Positions 1 to 6,058 of a stretch of DNA of 9,151 nucleotides are shown in pieces. The stretch's first letter is position 1, and the number at the start of each line of letters is the position of its first letter. The translations under genes and the position numbers were made by a program. The DNA comes from an uncultured Bacteroidales bacterium (lineage in GTDB: Bacteria > Bacteroidota > Bacteroidia > Bacteroidales > UBA932): the NCBI GenBank assembly GCA_905235615.1, contig CAJOMB010000055.1, positions 1 through 9,151 on the forward strand, given 5' to 3'. The notes beneath the pieces were generated by a model, which did no database searches, was not told the DNA's origin, and was given only the letters and a program-made list of their open reading frames with translations.

Positions 1-19
1 GATATTTAGAAGCGCATAT

Positions 20-1825
20 ATGCAGGACATCAGAAACATCGCCATCATTGCCCATGTTGACCACGGCAAAACCACCCTTGTGGACCGCATGATCTACCAG
101 GCCAACCTGGTCCGCAAACCCGAAGACCTGGGAAACCTCATCCTGGACAACAACGACCTGGAACGGGAGCGGGGCATCACCATCCTGGCCAAGAACGTAT
201 CCGTCACCTATAAGGGTGTAAAAATCAATATCATCGACACTCCCGGCCACAGTGACTTCGGAGGAGAGGTGGAGCGGGTGCTCAATATGGCCGACGGCGT
301 GCTCCTGCTGGTAGATGCCTTCGAGGGCTGCATGCCGCAGACGCGTTTCGTGCTGAACAAGGCCATCGACATGGGCAAGAAGCCCATCGTGGTCATCAAC
401 AAGGTGGACAAGCCCAACTGCCGCCCGGACGAGGTGCAGGAAGAGGTGTTCGAGCTCATGTTCAACCTGGGCGCCAATGAAGACCAGCTGGACTTCAAGA
501 CCATTTACGGCAGCGCCAAACAGGGTTGGATGTCCAAGGACTGGAAGAAGCCTACGTCCGATATCACCGCCCTTTTGGATACCATCCTGGAAGAGATTCC
601 CGCCCCGGAGATGAGGGAGGGAACGCCCCAGATGCTGGTTTCTTCCCTGGAGTACAGCCCCTACGTGGGACGCATTGCCGTGGGCCGCATCACCCGCGGA
701 ACCTTGAAAACCGGGATGCCCGTGAGCCTGTGCAAGCGCTACGATATGGTGGAGAAGAGCAAAATCAAGCAGCTGATGGTGTTCGAAGGCCTGGGCAAGG
801 CCAATGTGGACGAGGTTCAGTGCGGTGACATCTGCGCCGTGGTGGGCATCGAAGGCTTTGAGATCGGAGACACCATTGCCGATATCGAGAATCCGGAAGC
901 CCTGCCGCCCATCGCTGTGGACGAACCCACCATGAGCATGCTTTTCATGATCAACAACTCGCCCTTCTTTGGAAAGGACGGCAAGTTCGTGACCTCCCGC
1001 CATATCAAGGACCGTTTAGAGAAGGAGCTGGAGAAGAACCTGGCCCTGCGCGTGAAGCCCGGCGTGAATGCCGACAGTTTCGTGGTCTATGGCCGCGGCG
1101 TACTGCATCTGAGCGTGCTCATCGAAACGATGCGCCGTGAAGGCTTCGAATTGCAGGTGGGCCAGCCCAAGGTACTGGACAAGACCATCAACGGCCAGCG
1201 CTGCGAACCCATTGAGGAACTCTCCATTGAGGTGCCGGAGCAGTTCGTAGGCGCCGCCATCGAACTGAGCACCCGCCGCAAGGGTGCCCTCATCCGTATG
1301 GAACCCCGCTCGGACCGTACGCTGCTGGAGTTCGAGATTCCCACCCGTGGCCTCATGGGCCTGCGCTCCAACCTCCTTACCGCCACCCAGGGCGAGGCCG
1401 TGGTGGCCCATCGTTTCAAGGACTACCAGCCCTACAAGGGAGACATTGAGATGAGAACCAATGGCTCCTTAGTGTCCCTGGAAACCGGAGAGGCTATCGC
1501 CTATTCCATGAACAAGCTGCTGGACCGCGGCCGCTTCTTCGTGGAGCCCGGCGAAGAGATTTACGGAGGCCAGGTGGTGGGCGAGCACACCCGTGAAAGA
1601 GACCTGAACATCAACATCTGCAAGACCAAGAAGCTCACCAATGTACGGGCTTCCGGGTCTGACGAGAAGGTGGTGCTGCCTCCGGCCATCAAGTTCTCCT
1701 TGGAGGAAGCCCTGGAATATATCCAGGAGGATGAGTTGGTAGAGATTACGCCCAACCACATGCGGATGCGCAAGATTCAGCTGGATCCGTTGGACAGAAA
1801 GAGAAATTCCTCTACGGAGGATTGA
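20..1825 (+). CDS. typA: TypA/BipA ribosome-associated translational GTPase
   Basis: TypA/BipA is an EF-G-like GTPase that binds the 70S ribosome and supports 50S assembly and growth under stress such as cold. All G motifs are visible: G1 AHVDHGKT at residues 11-18, the switch I stretch ERERGIT ending at T54, G3 DTPGH at 73-77, G4 NKVD at 127-130 and G5 GSAK at 164-167. The family-typical domain order follows: a beta-barrel domain II (about 205-290), EF-G III/V-like domains, and a basic C-terminal domain ending near MRMRKIQL. The length of 601 residues fits the family (about 600-615). The ATG at 20 places the G1 motif at the usual distance from the N-terminus. No Shine-Dalgarno sequence is seen in the 19 bases before it, and any promoter lies outside the window. 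The next gene on the same strand has its own promoter. Identification is secure from the motifs. Confidence 0.97.
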   Translation: MQDIRNIAIIAHVDHGKTTLVDRMIYQANLVRKPEDLGNLILDNNDLERERGITILAKNVSVTYKGVKINIIDTPGHSDFGGEVERVLNMADGVLLLVDAFEGCMPQTRFVLNKAIDMGKKPIVVINKVDKPNCRPDEVQEEVFELMFNLGANEDQLDFKTIYGSAKQGWMSKDWKKPTSDITALLDTILEEIPAPEMREGTPQMLVSSLEYSPYVGRIAVGRITRGTLKTGMPVSLCKRYDMVEKSKIKQLMVFEGLGKANVDEVQCGDICAVVGIEGFEIGDTIADIENPEALPPIAVDEPTMSMLFMINNSPFFGKDGKFVTSRHIKDRLEKELEKNLALRVKPGVNADSFVVYGRGVLHLSVLIETMRREGFELQVGQPKVLDKTINGQRCEPIEELSIEVPEQFVGAAIELSTRRKGALIRMEPRSDRTLLEFEIPTRGLMGLRSNLLTATQGEAVVAHRFKDYQPYKGDIEMRTNGSLVSLETGEAIAYSMNKLLDRGRFFVEPGEEIYGGQVVGEHTRERDLNINICKTKKLTNVRASGSDEKVVLPPAIKFSLEEALEYIQEDELVEITPNHMRMRKIQLDPLDRKRNSSTED

Positions 1826-1851
1826 TTTTCCGAAAATTATTAGTATCTTTG
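1821..1851 (+). promoter_or_regulatory. Bacteroidetes-type promoter for the DUF177-rpmF unit
   Basis: The -7 box TATCTTTG (1844-1851) matches the Bacteroidetes consensus TAnnTTTG exactly. A -33-like ATTG (1821-1824) lies 19 bases upstream, which is the usual spacing, and overlaps the last bases of typA. Transcription would start near 1857, leaving a leader of about 20 bases before the ATG at 1878. There is no terminator-like hairpin between typA and this promoter, so read-through from typA is also possible. Confidence 0.7.
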
Positions 1852-1877
1852 CACCCCTTAATCTGTTTTTGTGTCGG

Positions 1878-2345
1878 ATGAAGGCATTTATCATACACCT
1901 GAACGATTGGGCTGAGGGAGAGCGCAGGTTGCGCTTTCACGCAGATTTAGAGTTCTTTCAACAGTTTGACAATACAGAAATCCTGGACGCCGATGTAAAC
2001 GTGGAAGCCAGGGTGGTCAAGAAGGGCCGGGAGAAAGTGGAGGCGGATCTCCACCTGAGTGGCACGCTTTCCGTGCCCTGCACCCGTTGCCTGGAGCCCA
2101 TAGAAGTACACGTGGAGGAGTCCCCTTCGGAGGTCTTCACCCCGGGTGAAGATCCGGATTGGGACCTGAGTCAGGCAGTATATGACTACGTCTGTCTATC
2201 ACTGCCCCTGCAGAGAGTCCATCCGGAAGGAGGATGCAATCCCGACACCGTCCGGTTTCTGAGTCACGAGGGTCGTGGGGACGAGGAGGCTGGCGCCAAG
2301 AACAGCCCGTTCGCCGCCCTGAAAGGACTTTTTGAAAGCAAATAA
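1878..2345 (+). CDS. YceD/DUF177 family protein, 23S rRNA accumulation-type
   Basis: This 155-residue protein belongs to the YceD/DUF177 family, which is usually encoded directly before rpmF and has been linked to 23S rRNA accumulation and 50S biogenesis in other bacteria and plants. Visible family marks are the CTRCLEP motif (C68 and C71) and the later PLQRVHPEGGC segment with C120 followed by NPD, where a metal site has been suggested. The C-terminus is acidic to neutral and ends in FAALKGLFESK, as is common in the family. The start is taken as ATG 1878. A TTG three codons upstream (1869) is in frame but less likely, because it lies closer to the promoter and adds only MCR. The rpmF ATG is 21 bases downstream, so the two are probably co-transcribed and co-regulated with ribosome production. 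Confidence 0.88.
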   Translation: MKAFIIHLNDWAEGERRLRFHADLEFFQQFDNTEILDADVNVEARVVKKGREKVEADLHLSGTLSVPCTRCLEPIEVHVEESPSEVFTPGEDPDWDLSQAVYDYVCLSLPLQRVHPEGGCNPDTVRFLSHEGRGDEEAGAKNSPFAALKGLFESK

Positions 2346-2366
2346 AACAATTAAAGAGTATAAACA

Positions 2367-2549
2367 ATGGCACATCCGAAACACAAACTCTCCAAGCAGA
2401 GAAGAGACAAAAGACGTACGCACGACTTCGCGCCCGTCCCTACGCTGAGCGTTTGCCCCAACTGTGGCGCCACCGTGATGTATCACCGTGTCTGCCCTGA
2501 GTGCGGCTTCTATCGTGGTCGTCAGATTATTGAGAAGAGCGCCGAGTAA
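2367..2549 (+). CDS. rpmF: 50S ribosomal protein L32
   Basis: L32 is a small basic protein of the large ribosomal subunit. This 60-residue copy has the usual start MAHPKHKLSKQRRDKRR. It also has four cysteines in two CxxC pairs (C30/C33 and C43/C46), so it is the zinc-binding (C+) form rather than the cysteine-free paralogue made under zinc starvation. It follows the DUF177 gene by 21 bases in the conserved yceD-rpmF order. The end of the coding sequence, including the TAA at 2547-2549, lies inside a perfect 11-bp hairpin. The plsX or fabH genes that often follow rpmF are not present here; a tRNA gene comes next. Confidence 0.97.
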   Translation: MAHPKHKLSKQRRDKRRTHDFAPVPTLSVCPNCGATVMYHRVCPECGFYRGRQIIEKSAE

Positions 2550-2563
2550 TCAGCGCTCTTCTC
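2532..2563 (+). terminator. Hairpin spanning the rpmF stop codon, possible transcript end
   Basis: The arms 2532-2542 and 2553-2563 (GAGAAGAGCGC and its exact reverse complement) form an 11-bp perfect stem with a 10-base loop. The stop codon TAA of rpmF sits in the loop. No T-run follows (the next bases are CGTCATTCC), so it is not a canonical intrinsic terminator. It may define or protect the 3' end of the DUF177-rpmF mRNA. Confidence 0.55.
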
Positions 2564-2567
2564 CGTC

Positions 2568-2588
2568 ATTCCCGACCCGATCGGGAAT
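2568..2588. repeat. REP-like short palindrome
   Basis: The arms ATTCCCGA (2568-2575) and TCGGGAAT (2581-2588) form a perfect 8-bp stem around the 5-base loop CCCGA. The flanked form, GTCATTCCCGA...TCGGGAATCC, resembles short palindromes that recur between genes in many Bacteroidetes and other genomes. Only one copy is seen in this window, so repetitiveness is inferred from resemblance. It lies directly between the rpmF hairpin and the tRNA gene. Confidence 0.5.
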
Positions 2589-2593
2589 CCCCC

Positions 2594-2665
2594 GGCCCGG
2601 TAGTTCAACGGATAGAACGGAAGTTTCCTAAACTTTAAATAGAGGTTCGATTCCCCTCCGGGCTA
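2594..2665 (+). tRNA. tRNA-Arg (anticodon CCT)
   Basis: A complete cloverleaf can be drawn. The acceptor stem GGCCCGG (2594-2600) pairs with CCGGGCT (2658-2664), with a G-U pair at position 1-72. The D stem GTTC/GAAC closes loop AACGGATA. The anticodon stem GAAGT/ACTTT closes loop TTCCTAA, with anticodon CCT at 2627-2629. A 4-base variable region is followed by a T arm with loop TTCGATT. Anticodon CCT reads the arginine codon AGG, and the A after GG in the D loop agrees with the arginine identity base A20. The T stem has one A-C mismatch (2643/2655). The discriminator is A2665, followed by CA, so CCA is not encoded. Part of its 3' strand also pairs with sequence downstream of the gene. Confidence 0.94.
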
Positions 2666-2713
2666 CAAGAAAAGGATTGGCAGAACGCCAGTCCTTTTCT
2701 TGTAGCCCGGAGG
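2655..2713 (+). terminator. Long inverted repeat and terminator overlapping the tRNA 3' end
   Basis: The arms 2655-2681 and 2687-2713 form a 27-bp stem, all Watson-Crick except one T-G pair (2677/2691), around the 5-base loop AGAAC. The core is a standard intrinsic terminator: stem GGATTGGC/GCCAGTCC, then the T-rich TTTTCTT (2695-2701), mirrored by an A-rich stretch on the left, so it could act in both directions. Unusually, pairing continues outward into the tRNA: its last 11 bases (2655-2665), namely the 3' acceptor strand and part of the T stem, are complementary to 2703-2713. Confidence 0.8.
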
Positions 2714-2734
2714 ATAGTTTGCTTAAAATTTCAT

Positions 2735-2742
2735 TATATTTG
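2735..2742 (+). promoter_or_regulatory. -7 box of the acyltransferase-GH95 operon
   Basis: TATATTTG matches the Bacteroidetes TAnnTTTG -7 element. The next ATG, at 2748, begins only 6 bases after the final G, so transcription would start at or next to the start codon. The -33 element is poor: a TTTG at 2718-2721 is only 13 bases upstream instead of about 19-21. The box lies in a short AT-rich gap after the tRNA terminator, the only sensible promoter site for this operon. Confidence 0.55.
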
Positions 2743-2747
2743 TGAAT

Positions 2748-3779
2748 ATGAATGCAATCAAGGAAGTTCTCAGCAAGGAAGAGCTGCAGCGGATGCTGGG
2801 CTTGAAGGGCGGTTTCGGGAAAGCCGTGGCGGGCTTGGTGTATAAGGTCTTGGAAATTGACAAGGTCAATGAGCACCAGGCCAGGCATGCTGAGGCAGTG
2901 GGTTCGGACTTCGCCCGCGACATCCTGGAAGATATCGGTGTCAGCTATCATATTCCGGAAGGCCAGCTGGACCGGATTCCGGCCGAGGGTGGCTTCATCA
3001 CGGTTTCCAACCATCATTTCGGCAGCGTGGACGGGCTCATCCTGAGCGACACGGTAGGGCGCAGAAGGAAGGATTTCAAGATGCTCACCACCTTCATGCT
3101 GTCCTTTATTCCCAACCTTGCCACCAGTTTCCTTCCCGTCAACAACATCACAACCAAGAACGACCCCCGCAGCGTCAACAGCATCCGTATGGCGCTGCAG
3201 CATATCAAGGACGGCGGCGGCCTGGGTTTTTTCCCGGCCGGAGAAGTGGCCACCTGGCAGAAAAAGGACAAAAAAACGGCCGTGAGCGGGGGCCGATGGG
3301 TCATCGAGGACAAACCCTGGGCCGACAATATCATCCGCCTCATCAGGAAATCCGGCCTGCCGGTAATCCCCATCTATTTCCATGGCACCAATTCCCGGAA
3401 TTTCCATATCCTGGGCCTCATCCATCGCCGTCTCCGCACCGTCCGGCTCATCCACGAGCTCTTCAACAAGAGAGGGACGCATGTGGAGGTGAGAATCGGC
3501 CGGCCCGTCTCTCCCGAAGAGCTCTCCAAGTTTGAAAGTACGGAGGCCATGGGCGCCTATCTGAGGAATCTCACCTATGCCCTGGAGGCCGATTGCATCG
3601 GGAAGACGTCTGTTTTATGCAAGAGTCTGACAGCCGCTTTTTACTCCGGGAAAGATTCGTCCGCTCCCGATTTTTTGCGGGTGAATCCGGATGGGCTGCT
3701 GGCCGGCTGCAAGACGCCGGAAGACCTGGACCGCCTGTTGAATTATCTGTCGGACGGGAAATATCAGTTTGAGATATGA
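2748..3779 (+). CDS. PlsC-like lysophospholipid/glycerol acyltransferase
   Basis: This 343-residue protein has the signature of the PlsC/LPLAT acyltransferase superfamily, which moves acyl chains onto lysophospholipid or aminolipid hydroxyls at the inner face of the membrane. The catalytic HX4D motif is HFGSVD (H90 to D95, inside SNHHFGSVDG), and the substrate-loop motif is FPAGE (162-166) in place of the common FPEGT. A conserved PVIPIYFHG stretch follows near 205. There is no signal peptide and no clear membrane helix. A long helical region after about residue 250 resembles the larger Bacteroidetes members sometimes labelled hemolysin-like, and glycine-lipid O-acyltransferase (GlsA-like) is one possible role; no N-acyltransferase partner is adjacent, so the substrate is open. 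ATG 2748 is preferred over an in-frame GTG at 2742, because that GTG is the end of the -7 box. Its stop overlaps the start of the GH95 gene. Confidence 0.85.
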   Translation: MNAIKEVLSKEELQRMLGLKGGFGKAVAGLVYKVLEIDKVNEHQARHAEAVGSDFARDILEDIGVSYHIPEGQLDRIPAEGGFITVSNHHFGSVDGLILSDTVGRRRKDFKMLTTFMLSFIPNLATSFLPVNNITTKNDPRSVNSIRMALQHIKDGGGLGFFPAGEVATWQKKDKKTAVSGGRWVIEDKPWADNIIRLIRKSGLPVIPIYFHGTNSRNFHILGLIHRRLRTVRLIHELFNKRGTHVEVRIGRPVSPEELSKFESTEAMGAYLRNLTYALEADCIGKTSVLCKSLTAAFYSGKDSSAPDFLRVNPDGLLAGCKTPEDLDRLLNYLSDGKYQFEI

Positions 3780-6058
3780 GAATACCTTGTCTTGGGCTTG
3801 GCCTGATAGCGGGCCTCGCTTTCTTGTCCTGTTCCCGTAGTCAGGATTTGATTTTGCATTATGACCGGCCGGCCGGCTTTTTTGAAGAGGCGCTTCCCAT
3901 AGGGAACGGCCATCTGGGCGCCATGGTTTATGGCGGAACCGCGCAGGAGCGGGTGTCCCTGAACGACATCACGCTCTGGACCGGCGAGCCGGAAAGCGGG
4001 GAAGGGGAGTCCCGCACGGAATGGCTTGCGAAGGTGAGGGAGGCCCTGGACGCGGAGGATTATCCTTTGGCCGATAAGCTCCAGAAGCATCTGCAAGGGC
4101 ATTTCAGCCAGACCTATCAGCCGTTAGGCACCCTGTGGCTCCGTTTCCCGGAAGGGGAGATATCGGCCTACGGGCGCTCCCTGAATCTGGAAGACGCCAC
4201 CGCCCGGGTGCAGTACCTGAGGGACGGGAAGGCCTTCCAGGCGCAGTACTTTGTGTCGGCCCCGGACTCGGTGCTGGTGATTCGCCTGATGGGAGACGAT
4301 TTATTGGACGTGACCCTGGAGCTGGAAAGCGGCCTGCCGCACGTGACCGAGGTCCGGGAGGGGATGCTGGTGAGCGACGGCTATGCCGCTTATCATGCCT
4401 ATCCCGGCTATGCCGTGCCCCAGGGGGAGGAGCAGTTTTCCTATGACCCCGGGAGGGGCATCCATTACCGGACGGTGGTTTACTGCGAAGATGCTGAAGC
4501 CCAAGGGAATACCCTTCATATTTCCGGCGTGAACCGGACGCAGATCATTGTTTCCAACGTCACCAGTTTTAACGGTTTTGACAAAGATCCCGTGAAGGAG
4601 GGCAGGGAATATAGGGAGGCCGCCGTCTCCCTGGCCCGCAAGGCGTCCGCTAAGGACTGGGTAAGCCTCTGGAAGCGCCACAGGGCCGATTACGGGGAGC
4701 TTTTTGGCCGCGTGTCCATAGACCTGGGGCAGACATCCCCTGAGGTGAAGGCCCTGCCCACGGACGAGCAGCTCAGGCGCTATGCCTCCGGCGGGGCCAA
4801 TCCGGAGCTGGAAGCCCTTTATTTCCAGTATGGCCGATACCTTCTCATCTCCAGTTCCCGCACCTTGGGCGTTCCCGCCAACCTGCAGGGCCTCTGGAAC
4901 GAGAGCATGGATCCGCCGTGGAGCTGCAACTACACCACCAACATCAACCTGGAGGAGAACTACTGGCCCGCGGAGGCCGCCGCCCTTCCTGAGATGCATC
5001 AGGTGCTGCTGAACTTCCTTCACGCGCTGGCCGTCAACGGCCGGAAGACCGCAAGGGATTTTTATGGTGTGGAGGATGGCTGGTGCGAGGCCCACAACAG
5101 CGACATCTGGGCCATGACCTGCCCGGTGGGTGCAGGCGTGGGAGACCCCTCCTGGGCCAATTGGAACATGGGCGGGGCCTGGCTTTCCACCCATATCTGG
5201 GAGCATTGGCTCTTTACCCGCAGCCGCGAAGACCTTGAGCGGGACTACCCGGTGCTGAAAGCTGCGGCCCGTTTCTGCATGGGCACGCTGGTGAAGAAGG
5301 ACGGGAAATGGATAACCTCCCCGTCCACTTCGCCGGAGAATATCTACCTCACCCCTTCGGGTTATTCCGGGCGTACGCTCTACGGCGCCACGGCGGACCT
5401 GGCCATCATCCGGGAGTGCCTCACCGATGCCCGTTCCGCGGCGTTGGAGCTGGGAGACGAGGCTTTTGCCAAGGAAATTGACACCATCCTTCCGGATTTG
5501 AAGGAATATCAGATAGGGGCCGACGGTGCCCTTCGGGAATGGTATCATGACTGGGCCGACCAGGAACCCCGGCACCGCCATCAGTCCCATCTTATCGGCG
5601 CCTATCCCGGCCATCAGATTCAGGCAGGATCGGCCCTGGCCGATGCGGCGCTGAGGACTTTGGAAATCAAGGGATTCGAGACCACCGGTTGGAGCTGCGG
5701 CTGGCGGGTGAACCTCTATGCCCGGCTGGGAGACGGGGAGCGTGCCTACAAGATGTACCGCCGCCTGCTCCGCTATGTGAGTCCGGACGGGTATGAGGGA
5801 GAGGACGCCCGCCGGGGCGGAGGAACTTATCCCAACCTCCTGGATGCCCATTCCCCCTTCCAGATTGACGGAAACTTCGGTGGCTGTGCAGGCGTGATGG
5901 AGATGCTGGTCCGGTCTTCGGAAGAGGGCGTTCAGCCGCTTCCGGCCCTGCCGTCGGCCTGGCCCTCCGGAGAAATAAAAGGCGTCCGTACCCGCACGGG
6001 CCGGACGCTGGATATGGCTTGGAAGGACGGGAAAGTGACCCGCCTGAAACTGCGCTAA
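3776..6058 (+). CDS. GH95 glycoside hydrolase lipoprotein (alpha-L-fucosidase or alpha-L-galactosidase)
   Basis: Glycoside hydrolase family 95 enzymes remove terminal alpha-L-fucose or alpha-L-galactose by inversion. The 760-residue length is normal, with an N-terminal beta-sandwich (about 25-270), an (alpha/alpha)6 barrel and a short C-terminal beta domain. Catalytic residues are visible: N389 and N391 in TTNINL, E521 in STSPEN (general acid) and D698 in QIDGNFG, matching N421, N423, E566 and D766 of Bifidobacterium bifidum AfcA. The N-terminus is a lipoprotein signal with lipobox FLSC and C19. The next residues, SRSQ, are not the acidic surface-export signal, so it may stay periplasmic. The residue before TNIN is T387, where AfcA-type fucosidases have His; this hints at L-galactose specificity. 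It starts inside the acyltransferase stop (ATGA), so translational coupling is likely. No SusCD pair is adjacent. The stop codon overlaps that of the convergent gene. Confidence 0.93.
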   Translation: MRIPCLGLGLIAGLAFLSCSRSQDLILHYDRPAGFFEEALPIGNGHLGAMVYGGTAQERVSLNDITLWTGEPESGEGESRTEWLAKVREALDAEDYPLADKLQKHLQGHFSQTYQPLGTLWLRFPEGEISAYGRSLNLEDATARVQYLRDGKAFQAQYFVSAPDSVLVIRLMGDDLLDVTLELESGLPHVTEVREGMLVSDGYAAYHAYPGYAVPQGEEQFSYDPGRGIHYRTVVYCEDAEAQGNTLHISGVNRTQIIVSNVTSFNGFDKDPVKEGREYREAAVSLARKASAKDWVSLWKRHRADYGELFGRVSIDLGQTSPEVKALPTDEQLRRYASGGANPELEALYFQYGRYLLISSSRTLGVPANLQGLWNESMDPPWSCNYTTNINLEENYWPAEAAALPEMHQVLLNFLHALAVNGRKTARDFYGVEDGWCEAHNSDIWAMTCPVGAGVGDPSWANWNMGGAWLSTHIWEHWLFTRSREDLERDYPVLKAAARFCMGTLVKKDGKWITSPSTSPENIYLTPSGYSGRTLYGATADLAIIRECLTDARSAALELGDEAFAKEIDTILPDLKEYQIGADGALREWYHDWADQEPRHRHQSHLIGAYPGHQIQAGSALADAALRTLEIKGFETTGWSCGWRVNLYARLGDGERAYKMYRRLLRYVSPDGYEGEDARRGGGTYPNLLDAHSPFQIDGNFGGCAGVMEMLVRSSEEGVQPLPALPSAWPSGEIKGVRTRTGRTLDMAWKDGKVTRLKLR

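Noticed and set aside
2594..2713. An integrated mobile element using the tRNA as attachment site
   Set aside because: There is no integrase gene, no direct repeat of the tRNA 3' end in the window and no composition shift downstream. The only copy of the tRNA end is inverted and part of the terminator stem.
2628..3482. A 284-codon minus-strand frame covering tRNA-Arg and the acyltransferase start
   Set aside because: It would have to read through the tRNA and the terminator hairpin, and is antisense to an acyltransferase with clear HX4D and FPAGE motifs.
4301..5851. A 516-codon open frame on the minus strand inside the GH95 gene
   Set aside because: It is a shadow of the GC-rich GH95 coding sequence: it is low in recognisable motifs, lies wholly antisense to a gene with intact catalytic residues, and has no promoter box.
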